Origin: G963669175 sp964648415
GTDB taxonomy: Bacteria; Electryoneota; Electryoneia; Electryoneales; Electryoneaceae
Length of the DNA stretch: 19,557 nt
Direction: 5' to 3'
NCBI GenBank assembly: GCA_964648415.1
Contig: CAZYOC010000055.1
Span: 1 to 19,557 of the forward strand
Each line of letters begins with the position of its first letter. The stretch's first letter is position 1. Below are positions 9,001-14,560 of the stretch, in pieces. Position numbers and translations under genes: made by a program. Under the pieces are notes generated by a model. That model saw only the letters and a list, made by a program, of their open reading frames with translations. It made no database searches and had not been told where the DNA came from.

Positions 9001-9906
9001 GTCTTTCTCGCCTTTTTGCAGAGAAGTAATGGTGGTGATGCTGAGCGGGCCCAGCTTGGAGACCGTCTTAAATCCGAACAGGCCCTCATTCTGTGTGGAC
9101 AGGGTGGCCAGTTGAGTCCCCGGCAGGTTCAGGTTGACATTGCCCGCCTCGATGGACTGAATGATCTCGTCTTCCTTGCCGGTATACGTGATCTTGACCG
9201 CGTTCTCGAACTCGAACATACGCTCCGAGTCCTGGTCAATCTCCACCGACACTTTGTCGCCGACGTTCCCGACGATATTGAACTGCTGGGTCTGGTTGAT
9301 ATTGAATTGTGTCTGATTCTGGTCCGTCTCGGTGGTGAATTCCTGATCGGATTTCTCCGTTCGGATGCCGCCGTCGATGGTAATATGTCCCGACACACGC
9401 AAGCCGACCCGGTCTCCGCCGAAGATGCGCCGGAAAGCCTGGCTCTTGATACGGAAGGGGACCTGGATCTCGATGGCCCCGCCTTCGCTGGTGGTGGTCG
9501 GTTGGTAGATCTCGTCGAAGAACGCTTTCTGCAGCTTCTCCTCGCGTTCATACTGGATCTTGTACCAGCGCCAGTCTTCGGGCGTATAGACTTTCACCGG
9601 GCCGTAGGGATCGCCGAACATGGTTCTTGTTGAGACCCAGTACCCGGTGGTGGAGTCGAATTCGGTTTCGATGCGGAACAGGGCGGCTTCGTGGTTGAAC
9701 CAGGCGAGGGAGTCGTTGGCGTAAAGCCGCATGGGCTTTGCGGCTCGCAGGTCGCCGAGGGGTTCGAAATCCTTGGGAACCTCGGGGGACAGAGTCAGCC
9801 CGACCTGGCCCTGAGCCGGCAACGCATAGAAGAGGAGCAGGAGAAAGAGAACCGCACCAACACCGCAGTATTTCACCTGTACCGTGTCTCGTTGACTCCT
9901 ACACAC
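3091..9906 (-). CDS. sprA: SprA-family T9SS outer-membrane translocon
   Basis: 2271 residues, close to the usual SprA/Sov length (about 2400). SprA forms the very large outer-membrane beta-barrel through which T9SS cargo leaves the periplasm. The N-terminus is a signal peptide (hydrophobic AVLFLLLLFYALPAQG, cleavage near residue 34). Residues about 165-290 carry the SprA N-terminal pattern (VGDKVSVEIDQDSERMFEFE, then SIEAGNVNLNLPGTQL and GLFGFKTVSKLG). An acidic insert at about 950-1050 has aspartate-rich, calcium-site-like motifs (GEGNDILDEGEDTGIDG). A glycine/charged low-complexity linker occupies about 1860-1914. The C-terminus is a series of alternating strands ending FGVNVDISIRG. The start is a GTG (9904-9906) preceded at 7 nt by a good Shine-Dalgarno site; an in-frame GTG ten codons later would give a more compact signal peptide. 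It lies 145 bp downstream of the NYN gene, possibly co-transcribed. The other T9SS core genes are not in this window. Confidence 0.9.
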   Translation of the reverse strand: MCRSQRDTVQVKYCGVGAVLFLLLLFYALPAQGQVGLTLSPEVPKDFEPLGDLRAAKPMRLYANDSLAWFNHEAALFRIETEFDSTTGYWVSTRTMFGDPYGPVKVYTPEDWRWYKIQYEREEKLQKAFFDEIYQPTTTSEGGAIEIQVPFRIKSQAFRRIFGGDRVGLRVSGHITIDGGIRTEKSDQEFTTETDQNQTQFNINQTQQFNIVGNVGDKVSVEIDQDSERMFEFENAVKITYTGKEDEIIQSIEAGNVNLNLPGTQLATLSTQNEGLFGFKTVSKLGPLSITTITSLQKGEKDKITIQGGAETQKVDINDQDYIKNQYFFVDPYFREQFSRYTSNFEHVAGGVQIEQIEVYRKYTHTAGDNSTNKYHALATYANADEYADLSAEEVAELIENFNSDDVGPENPTVRRYFRRLIPDVDYTYNPILGYIRLNYAAGSEEIVAVSFRLNRPFPDDTTNYSTMYGTMNLTTQDRVLRLLKNEGQTASDSLLWDLGMRNVYFVGARGLDPKEFSLKIVRNVAGDPETHPGSRTPWIEIFGLDQTGGGESSAPDQKVDAAWFNAQYGEIIFPDLTPFDPSGYYVGNTLKSSFDDLIIPDPEGDGNDTLVNPAIYSPVGSRTITTQFKMVAEYSSVTATYDLGFNVLEGSEEVLLNGAKQKRNIDYTIDYLSGTLTLLNEAAFDQNANVEISYESGEIFQLDQRTMIGIRLEYALWEDSFIGATFLYFNEKPLDRRVKVGSEPTRNMIWDMNARLKFRPYFMTQMVNAIPLIETDEPSELTFEGEVAQVFPNPNSLDNESTGDPDGVAYIDDFEAAKRTTPFSVMRKGWHAASFPKSIPFRDNPAYDKRGKLMWYNPTRRVPIQDIWPNREVNNNVAKDVHILELEYKPGVNNFRDPSIEPEKTWNGIMRYLSAGYWDQLDTRFIEITANWSAGGPNSVIYIELGEMSEDVIPNQRLDTEDKPIGDAGEGNDILDEGEDTGIDGIVINPGDEGYVDDPPDDFDATTYDFASRQYDFWDIGVTQGDSLVGRDNEEHDPGEPFSDDDWDFELNSQNYEEINGTQGNKREEGGLIPDTEDLTGDKQLSTSNHFFRYRFRLNDPVDFNEYVKGGLDNPKDWYLIRIPLQDVFEQVGQPDLTQIKYVRLWMTDCNSTTTFKIAQFELVGNEWLEDSVATASGDSALYLTTATVNTHDNEGVYNGPPGVAGEVDPVTDIRSKEQSLEIQVKHLPSVAEGQVVKVEHRSMDLREYKQLKMFVNGGGANTSQFEQYDLHFYLRFGAGFEGANRAYYEYSAPLKPGWADNQIIIDLDRLNRLKLDAQRTGKATASEILANGAAIKVVGEPSLGKIDVWAIGLRNFGRPIYLEDNVVVWADELRLSGVRKESGLAMRSSMNAKFSDFMTLRADLNQRDAEFHQVDKRLGSNQSELSLQSSGSITLNKFFNPNLGISFPLRFSANSSLQIPKYTESGGDVRTETVGDAGNLNIWRQFGKYAYSTEHLQDRFLFNEEGQVVVDTATGYPKQDLAEWGIDTLFSTSQQYGWGASYSKSKKSPNFLLRYTLDNVSLRADHKQSYASSQQFQYQKSFSNTGSFSYNLPFESADLRIFKWTENVPVMKKLVDTRFNYWPTKISFSVDGTETRKSDKYRNADVRPNYSMTLKRSFSTGIRPFQSLSLDYNYNVDARYAREDSTKQTIFFTSMSEEDKNLLYRPGTPPDVILEDAISALDTMSGSPDGPAKQLLTELQSRIAAGEPPEEIVDYFYEQKPFIPGLFAFKDRWEPVTEDDPRYKETFWTVGGMPFVNTGKQQRVSGNWNPELVNWLTTGFNYSTAYSWNWSGFTYSGRTVSSNNSLGGNMTLRLRNLLGSDRGGGGGGSDRNKRGRDPGPDPSDFGRTDDESGQPPGSGGSQKEDDEEGGGLNINPLKALQFITKRIQDPSVNYTQNLSYTNPTVEEGDASLEYQLGLSGDPGLKQLPGFTSVASSQRTDNYRFSSGIDWTTRVSSGLSYDLRLQKSSSNNVTGKVERSGFYMMGDDGISPQLFDLPNWTLRWGGIEQYGPLSSFAQSISLEHSYTGRFSQDWEMVRAEASQTPDDGGDGGDNTTAPRPFVKQITQENYEKGFSPLIGMNITWRYQISTSVRYNWSQRMGVSPSNDSRNRDTNSSISLNASYTRKTGFRIPIPIWPFKNRRFENETTFSVVFDLSEQTSSTLETMDTGERSFVERNKSTSWSVAPSIKYNFSRTVSGGLRYKYGQSESNTQHNRTYQEFGVNVDISIRG

Positions 9907-9910
9907 AGAG

Positions 9911-9919
9911 TCCTTCTCC
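9911..9919 (-). promoter_or_regulatory. Ribosome binding site deciding the sprA GTG start
   Basis: The minus strand reads GGAGAAGGA followed by about six bases and the GTG start codon of sprA at 9906. It is the only good Shine-Dalgarno match near the head of the gene. It therefore favours this GTG over the internal GTG at 9876, despite the longer N-terminal extension before the hydrophobic core. Confidence 0.6.
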
Positions 9920-10051
9920 AGTGGAATCCGTCAACCCTCGAGATCAAGCGGCGCTAGGCGTACTCCTTGTTTGCGGGCGGCTCTGCCGGAGGACTTCTGA
10001 TATGTGGTTCAGGAGGTAATGCATATCCTGAATGACTCGGTTATGGCCCGT

Positions 10052-11917
10052 CTATCGTTTACGTACACGTCTGATCGGCCGCAAAGGTTTCCCCTGTGGC
10101 TTGGGAGGCTCCGGTTGCGAGGCGGACTTGCCGGACTCATCCGTGTTCGCTTCGGTGTCTGGTTTACTCTCGCCGGCCTTTTCCTCATCCAGTTGCAGGT
10201 TCCCCTGGCTGGAAGCCGACTTGTCTTCAGGTTTCGGCTCCTGTTTGTTCTCAGGCTTGGCCGTGTCCTTCGCCGGTGACGTCTCCCCATCGGTTTTTAT
10301 CTCTGTGGGTCTGGGCGGAGCCTCTTCCTTCTTGTCGGGCGCAGCCGGTTTCGCCTTTTCCGGTGTTACGACCAAGCCGGTGGGCGCTTGAGGGATCGCA
10401 TCGCTCCTGTCCAGCGCAGGCTTGCTCTCCCTGGATTCCTTTTTGGGTTCCGGCGCGGCCGGGACTTCCTTGGAAGAATCGGTTTTCTTGTCGTCGGATT
10501 CCGCCTTCGGCGTGTCCTTTTTCTCTTCCTTCAGTTCGTCTTTCTTCGCCGGTACCGCCTTCTTGCGGGTGGTTTTCCGCGCCGGTTTCACCGCCTTCTC
10601 CTTCCGGTCAACCGAGGACTCCCGCTTCGGTTTCTCGTCATCTTTCTTCGCGGCAACTTTCTTCCGGGTGGTGGTTTTCCCGGCTTCGGTTTCTTCCGGT
10701 TTATCTGCCTTTTTTGCGGGGGTCTTACGGGTTGAAGCGCTCTTCGTCGTTGTGCTCTTGGCGGCCGTTTTCCGGGTGGTCGACTTGGCAGTCGTTTTCT
10801 TAGCCGCAGGTTTCTTTTCGGCAGTTTCCTTTTTACTGTCGGCCTTGTCGTCCTGCTTGGCGTCGTCGGTTTTGCTCGCCACTTTCTCCGGCATGCGTTG
10901 CGTACGGGCTTCGTCCTCGGCTTTCTTGGCGCTGGTGGTGCTGGCTCGTTTGGCCGCCGGTTTCACCGGAGCGTAGAGCCTCTCCTTACGGATGGGGGTG
11001 GAGCCGGCCTTACCGATGCGCGCCGGCGGGCGCGAGTCGGGCACGTTGCCCAGCGGGGCGGTGTACAGCGCCGCATCGCGGTGGACTTGCAGACTCGGTC
11101 CACGCCCGGCGCTGGGGGCTGCGTTGCCTTCGGTTCCTTGCGCACCCTCGCCGTTATACGGGCCGAACCCGGTGATGACCGGAGTTCCTCCGCTTTTGGG
11201 ATCACGCACCAACCCGATCAGGCCATAGTCGGCGGCGTCCTCCAACAGGTTCGAGAACGAGTTGTAGCCGTACCGCTGCTCGTTGTACGAGGGATGCTTG
11301 CGTCGGATGGCGTCTTTGACCAGGCTGCCCCAGAGCACGTCCTTATTTTCCCGCATCAGCGAGCCGATGGAATCCAGCAGTTGAGTAAAGGCTTCCTGCT
11401 GCCGTCGCGTCAGGCCCGGCGGGAGCGGCGGACGCACCGTCGGCAGGTCTACCAGGTCTTCGTAGAAAATGAATTCATCGCAGTTGTCGGCCAGCAGGTG
11501 GCTGGTGGAGCCACGCAGCCCGAATCCGATCACGTGCTTGTCGTTTTCTTTCAGCTTGGAGACCAGCGGCGAAAAGTCGCTGTCTCCGGAGCCGATCACG
11601 AAGGTGTCGATGTGCTCCTTGGTGTAACACAGGTCGAGAGCATCGACGACGAGACGGATATCGGCGGAATTCTTCCCGATGCTTCGCCGCATGGGGATGT
11701 CGATCATTTCGATCCCTGATTCGTGCAGGGGCTGCTTGTGCGTGTTGAACAGGCTCCAGTCGGCGTACGCCCGTTTGAAAATGATCCTGCCCTTGTCCAG
11801 CAGACGGCGCATGACGCGGTTAACGTCAAACAGTTGGCTGCCGGCATCTTTGAGGCCAATGGCAATGTTGTCGTAATCGATGAACAGGGCTATCTTCGGT
11901 TCGGAATCTTTAAGCAT
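10052..11917 (-). CDS. NYN-domain (LabA/PIN-like) nuclease with LOTUS domain and H1-like tail
   Basis: 621 residues in three parts. Residues 7-158 are a NYN domain (PIN-like fold, LabA/DUF88 group; many members are metal-dependent RNases): LFIDYDN (D14, D16, N17), NSADIRLVVDALD (D86, D92) and IGSGDSDFSPLV (D112, D114) supply the expected acidic pocket. Residues about 168-250 match an OST-HTH/LOTUS domain (LTRRQQEAFTQLLDSIGSLM ... YGYNSFSNLLEDAADYGLIG), an RNA/G-quadruplex-binding winged helix often found behind NYN. From about 300 on the protein is low-complexity: first Lys/Ala/Thr-rich (KKTTAKSTTRKTAAKSTT), like bacterial histone-H1-like tails, then Glu/Pro/Asp/Lys-rich, ending RPIRRVRKR. 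The start is preceded by GAGGAG at close spacing. Predicted cytoplasmic RNA-processing or RNA-binding protein; the target is unknown. sprA follows on the same strand. Confidence 0.85.
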   Translation of the reverse strand: MLKDSEPKIALFIDYDNIAIGLKDAGSQLFDVNRVMRRLLDKGRIIFKRAYADWSLFNTHKQPLHESGIEMIDIPMRRSIGKNSADIRLVVDALDLCYTKEHIDTFVIGSGDSDFSPLVSKLKENDKHVIGFGLRGSTSHLLADNCDEFIFYEDLVDLPTVRPPLPPGLTRRQQEAFTQLLDSIGSLMRENKDVLWGSLVKDAIRRKHPSYNEQRYGYNSFSNLLEDAADYGLIGLVRDPKSGGTPVITGFGPYNGEGAQGTEGNAAPSAGRGPSLQVHRDAALYTAPLGNVPDSRPPARIGKAGSTPIRKERLYAPVKPAAKRASTTSAKKAEDEARTQRMPEKVASKTDDAKQDDKADSKKETAEKKPAAKKTTAKSTTRKTAAKSTTTKSASTRKTPAKKADKPEETEAGKTTTRKKVAAKKDDEKPKRESSVDRKEKAVKPARKTTRKKAVPAKKDELKEEKKDTPKAESDDKKTDSSKEVPAAPEPKKESRESKPALDRSDAIPQAPTGLVVTPEKAKPAAPDKKEEAPPRPTEIKTDGETSPAKDTAKPENKQEPKPEDKSASSQGNLQLDEEKAGESKPDTEANTDESGKSASQPEPPKPQGKPLRPIRRVRKR

Positions 11918-11929
11918 TTTCTCCTCAAT

Positions 11930-11953
11930 AAAACCGCCCGCTTCGCTGCGGGC
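11930..11953 (-). terminator. Hairpin plus U-tract in the leader of the NYN gene
   Basis: The minus strand reads GCCCGC-AGCGAA-GCGGGC (11953-11936), then GG and TTTTATT. This is a 6-bp GC stem followed by a short U-tract, i.e. Rho-independent terminator architecture. It sits only a few bases before the GAGGAG of the NYN gene. It may end transcripts coming from the GT4 gene, or act as an attenuator if the promoter proposed at 11974-12003 is used. Confidence 0.5.
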
Positions 11954-11973
11954 CTGTGACTACTAAACCTGTT

Positions 11974-12003
11974 AATATATTCCACCAACAGGGAGAATGG
12001 CAA
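11974..12003 (-). promoter_or_regulatory. Candidate sigma-70-like promoter for the NYN (-sprA) unit
   Basis: On the minus strand TTGCCA (12003-11998) is followed after 18 bp by TATATT (11979-11974), about 55 bp before the NYN start codon. The spacing and boxes are close to the sigma-70 consensus. Many Bacteroidetes use different promoter boxes, so this is a tentative call. Confidence 0.35.
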
Positions 12004-12042
12004 GCAGTAAATGAGGACACATCCCCGGTGTTTGGTGTGAAT

Positions 12043-12111
12043 AAAACTAGGGACAGACGGTAGTTTATTTGTTGCCACCATTGAAGAAAACTACCGTCTG
12101 TCCCTAGTTTT
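12043..12111. repeat. Perfect 24-bp inverted repeat (REP/BIME-like)
   Basis: The left arm is 12043-12066 (it contains AGGGACAGACGGTAG) and the right arm is its exact reverse complement at 12088-12111, separated by 21 bp. On both strands the hairpin is followed by T-rich sequence, so it may double as a bidirectional terminator 3' of the GT4 gene. A half copy (about 30 of 34 positions alike) lies at 14561-14594. Such GGGACAG-type palindromes resemble REP sequences mobilised by Y1 REP-associated transposases; no transposase is in this window. Confidence 0.8.
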
Positions 12112-12147
12112 TCTAGTTTTTTCGGGCCTGCCCGATCACCCGCTACA

Positions 12148-13194
12148 CTACGCATGCAAAGACCTGTACAGGTCAGCGTAGGCGGTCGCCATTGGTTTCA
12201 CCGAATAGTGACGGCGTACTTCGCGGCGGGCTTTGCGGGCTCGCTCGCGAGCCCGCAAAGGGTTTTCCAAAACATCGTGCATGAGGTTGGCAAGAGCCTC
12301 GGGATCGCCAGGCGCAGCCAGCAGTCCTCTGCCTTCCACCGTTTCCCGCAATCCGCCGGCGCTGGTCGCCACAACCGGCACACCATAGAGAAAGGCGTCC
12401 AGCACCGCCGAGCCCAGGCCCTCCTCACGTGAACTCATCGCGAACAGGTCCAGGGCGGCGTAAAAATCCTCTACATGCTCTACATGCCCCTGGAGTCTGT
12501 AGACGTCTTCCAGTTTCCGCGCCTTGATTGCCCGCTCCATATCCTGCCGCAAGGGACCTTCGCCGAAATGGACAAACCGGAAGTCCTTTCTCCGCTGCGC
12601 CAGGCTCTCCACCGCCTTCACCATGGTAAGGGGATCTTTGTGGGGGACCAGCGCCGCGATGGCGCCGATCAGGTAGCGGGTCCGTCTGTCCGTCAGCTTA
12701 TGTCGCAACTGCTGTGCACGTTCCTCATGCAGACGGCGGGGTTGCACGGCGGAAGGAATCACCTCGGCAACGGTGATGCCGGCGTTTTCCAGGATTTCGC
12801 GGATCGCGTGGCTGATGGCGACCACTGCGTTGGTCTGGTGATATTTCCAGGTGGAAAAACCGTTTTTGGGGGGGAAATCCACTCGCCGTGTGTAGACGAT
12901 CGGCCGCTGGTGAAACGGCCGGGTGAGCACCGCTGCGGAGTGTGTGCGGCCGGTCTGGGCGTGAAGGATGTCGAAACGGCGTCCATGGAGCGCGAGAAAG
13001 GCCGACGCTGTGAGGTGGTCCGGTGCTCCATACACAGCCACCCCGGCAGCGCGGGCTTTCTCCTCCATCGGGGCGCCGCTACGGCACAGCAGCTCAGCCC
13101 GAACTCCCACTTCCCGCAGTCCCGTAAGCGAGAAGAGCGTTTGACGCTCTCCGCCACGCCAGCCTTTTTCGGTGTTCAGCATCAGTACACGCAT
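12148..13194 (-). CDS. Glycosyltransferase family 4 (group 1, GT-B fold)
   Basis: 348 residues, normal for GT4 enzymes. The N-terminal Rossmann domain starts MRVLMLNTEKGWRGGERQTL with the glycine-rich acceptor-side loop. AISHAIREILENAGI (about 126-140) and the linker VIPSAVQPRR lead to the C-terminal donor domain: IGAIAALVPHKDP (about 176-188), VHFGEGPLRQDM (208-219) and SSREEGLGSAVLDAFLYGVPVVATSAGG (254-281). In the usual E-x7-E motif the second acid is Asp here (E258, D266). It transfers a sugar from an activated nucleotide donor to a glycan or lipid acceptor at the inner face of the cytoplasmic membrane; the substrate cannot be told from sequence. With the neighbouring GT2 gene it suggests surface polysaccharide or LPS-core synthesis. 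No strong Shine-Dalgarno site precedes the ATG. The 3' part contains a 30-bp near-perfect palindrome (12231-12260). Confidence 0.88.
   Translation of the reverse strand: MRVLMLNTEKGWRGGERQTLFSLTGLREVGVRAELLCRSGAPMEEKARAAGVAVYGAPDHLTASAFLALHGRRFDILHAQTGRTHSAAVLTRPFHQRPIVYTRRVDFPPKNGFSTWKYHQTNAVVAISHAIREILENAGITVAEVIPSAVQPRRLHEERAQQLRHKLTDRRTRYLIGAIAALVPHKDPLTMVKAVESLAQRRKDFRFVHFGEGPLRQDMERAIKARKLEDVYRLQGHVEHVEDFYAALDLFAMSSREEGLGSAVLDAFLYGVPVVATSAGGLRETVEGRGLLAAPGDPEALANLMHDVLENPLRARERARKARREVRRHYSVKPMATAYADLYRSLHA
12231..12260. repeat. Intragenic 14-bp-arm palindrome within the GT4 gene
   Basis: The arms 12231-12244 (CTTTGCGGGCTCGC) and 12247-12260 are exact reverse complements separated by only 2 bp. 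They encode the Arg/Ala-rich segment LRARERARKA near the GT4 C-terminus. The mRNA would form a very stable GC hairpin about 80 bases before the stop codon. Confidence 0.75.
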
Positions 13195-13378
13195 GGGAAT
13201 GTTCCGTCATTGATCCGACATCCACCTCGGGACTGACGTCCCGGGCCGCCCGTTTTACTGGATTTCGTGCTTAACCCCGGGCAGCGATCAAGCGTCTGTA
13301 TCAGCAACAGCAAGTGGGTTTCATTGGTATGGGGTACCGGAAATCCGGCTGCTCACAACCAGCTGCCCGGGGCAAATG

Positions 13379-13444
13379 GCACAACAATGTCATCCCCAGC
13401 GCACAACAATGTCATCTCCAGCGCACAACAATGTCATCCCCAGC
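13379..13444. repeat. Three tandem 22-bp repeats
   Basis: The unit GCACAACAATGTCATCCCCA plus GC is present three times head to tail (13379-13400, 13401-13422, 13423-13444); the middle copy differs by one base. There are no spacers, so this is not a CRISPR. The last copy runs into GCAGGCGGGGAT, completing a REP-type inverted repeat. Confidence 0.85.
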
Positions 13445-13456
13445 GCAGGCGGGGAT
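13436..13456. repeat. REP-type inverted repeat ATCCCC...GGGGAT
   Basis: ATCCCC (13436-13441) and GGGGAT (13451-13456) frame a 9-bp loop. This matches the widespread GTCATCCCCGC-type intergenic palindromes. The left arm has evidently been amplified as the 22-bp tandem just before it. Confidence 0.6.
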
Positions 13457-13502
13457 CTCCTCCGGTTCCAGTTCTAACAAGAAATGATTGCCAAGCCCCA
13501 CT

Positions 13503-13632
13503 ATCCCGGCTTGCTTTACTTCTTTACTCGCAGATTCCTCCGGCGTCATCCATCGTTCTTCGTGATTTCATACCGCTCCTGAAGCGCACAGCAAACCGGG
13601 CCATGCAGCCTGTTGCGTGAAACAACCGGATT
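13503..13632 (-). repeat. Dispersed intergenic element, copy B2
   Basis: On the minus strand it runs AATCCGGTTGTTTCACG, then GGCTGCATGGCCCGGTTTGC (13610-13591), a core unlike copies A and D, and finally AAGCAAGCCGGGATAG (13516-13501). The distance between the conserved ends is about 108 bp, against about 105 in copy A and about 106 in D1. Confidence 0.65.
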
Positions 13633-13636
13633 CGTG

Positions 13637-13657
13637 AAAAGGTAACAGTCCCTTTTT
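13637..13657. repeat. REP-like imperfect palindrome
   Basis: AAAAGGTAACAGTCCCTTTTT is an imperfect palindrome closely related to the pair at 19047-19068 and 19171-19192. In both loci it lies just upstream (in element orientation) of a copy of the dispersed element. Confidence 0.55.
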
Positions 13658-13667
13658 CCGGAAGTGC

Positions 13668-13708
13668 CTATCCCGGCCATGCCATCTGTTTCGCGAACTA
13701 TCCGGGTT
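13668..13708 (-). repeat. Minimal copy B1 of the dispersed element, overlapping the GT2 stop
   Basis: 41 bp: on the minus strand AACCCGGATAGTTCGCGAAA, then CAGATGGCATGG and directly CCGGGATAG. It has the conserved left flank, a shortened centre and the right-end motif with no core. CTATCCCGG and CTATCCGGG form near-identical direct repeats at its two ends on the + strand. The TAG stop of the GT2 gene (13698-13700) is part of its CCCGGATAG motif. Confidence 0.6.
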
Positions 13709-14513
13709 CACGATCGGCCGTATGGTCTTCCGGGAAGACCTCCTGCAGCCGGGAAGCGGTAAAGACATCTTTGTCCCCGCGCCGGATCATCTCGGCTTTG
13801 ATGTATCGCAGGAAGTTGGCGTAGGCGCTGCTGGCGGCGAGCAGAGCTCCCCGTGAACCGTCCCGCCAACCCTGTTTAAGGATGTACATCTTAAAGAATT
13901 TGAACATGGCTCGCACCAAGGCCGTCGCCACGCCGGACCGTTTGCCCGCCTCAATGATTTTCAGGGCCGCCAGGGTCGAATAGCGGTCAATTTTCTGCAG
14001 ATAGTGCGGGAACCTGGGATCGGTGTGGTGCTCCAGCAGGCCCGGCAACGTGCCCGGGGAGCCTGCAACGACCAGCTTCTCATGCACCACCTCCCGGGTA
14101 AAATGTCCTTTTCCCCGTTGTACCAGGCGAACCGGGTAATCCAATCCCCAGCCACCATACCGTATCGGTTTTCCCAGGAACCAGGCCCGCCGGCGGACAC
14201 GATAGCCGGGATACGTTTGGGAACCGGCCAACACGGTTTGCAGCGCGTCTTGCAAACGTGGAGTCACCCGCTCGTCCGCGTCCAGGCTGAAGATCCAATC
14301 GCCTGTCGCCTGTTCGAGGAGCTGCTGCTTTGCGGCTCCGAATCCGGTAAACTCAAATTCGACCACCCTCGCCCCCAGGCTTCTGGCGAGTTCGACGGTG
14401 CCATCGGTGGAACCGGCGTCGCCCACAAGGATCTCGTCCGCCCAGCGCACCGATTGTATACAATCGCGCAGCCGACGCTCCTCATTGAGTGCAAGAATGA
14501 TAACACTCAGCAT
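13698..14513 (-). CDS. Glycosyltransferase family 2 (WaaE/KdtX-like, GT-A fold)
   Basis: 271 residues. It opens with the GT2 strand MLSVIILALNEERRLRDCIQ, followed by DEILVGDAGSTDGT (D32, D37; nucleotide-sugar binding) and FSLDADERV (D78-A-D80, the metal-binding DxD). Then come RVRRRAWFLGKPIRYGGWG and REVVHEKL, the pattern of the LPS-core beta-1,4-glucosyltransferase-like (WaaE/KdtX) group. The C-terminal third is helical and basic (ALVRAMFKFFKMYILKQGW) and probably lies on the membrane. Predicted to add a sugar to LPS core or a similar surface glycan on the cytoplasmic face of the inner membrane. The ATG is preceded by GGAG at 6-nt spacing. The last residues (REPG) and the TAG stop are encoded by a copy of the dispersed repeat, so the natural C-terminus may have been altered by insertion. 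It is 503 bp upstream of the GT4 gene on the same strand. Confidence 0.87.
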   Translation of the reverse strand: MLSVIILALNEERRLRDCIQSVRWADEILVGDAGSTDGTVELARSLGARVVEFEFTGFGAAKQQLLEQATGDWIFSLDADERVTPRLQDALQTVLAGSQTYPGYRVRRRAWFLGKPIRYGGWGLDYPVRLVQRGKGHFTREVVHEKLVVAGSPGTLPGLLEHHTDPRFPHYLQKIDRYSTLAALKIIEAGKRSGVATALVRAMFKFFKMYILKQGWRDGSRGALLAASSAYANFLRYIKAEMIRRGDKDVFTASRLQEVFPEDHTADREPG

Positions 14514-14560
14514 GGCCTTCTCCGGGGTCGAATCGGTTCTGTTAACCTTAAACCAGGTAA

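Larger units (their letters stand above)
13195..13697. other. 503-bp non-coding spacer between GT2 and GT4 genes
   Basis: No convincing coding frame on either strand; the short open frames are repeats in translation. It holds a three-copy 22-bp tandem (13379-13444), a REP-type inverted repeat (13436-13456), a full copy of the dispersed element (13503-13632), a REP-like palindrome (13637-13657) and most of a minimal element copy (13668-13708). The first about 180 bp contain nothing I recognise. Confidence 0.6.

Noticed and set aside
9946..10022. Tiny ORF on the minus strand between the NYN gene and sprA (starts MHYLLNHISE)
   Set aside because: About 26 codons, poor ribosome site and no recognisable features; chance is sufficient.
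10096..10976. Plus-strand Ser/Phe/Val-rich ORFs opposite the NYN protein tail
   Set aside because: They are antisense of the Lys/Ala/Glu-rich tail; the skewed composition simply mirrors its codons.
12111..12136. CGGG-CAGG-CCCG hairpin with T/A tract as an intrinsic terminator for GT4
   Set aside because: On the minus strand the hairpin is followed by A residues, and on the + strand the T-run precedes it, so the polarity is wrong for termination on either strand.
13379..13444. CRISPR-like short repeats
   Set aside because: The 22-bp units are directly adjacent without spacers, and no cas genes are present.
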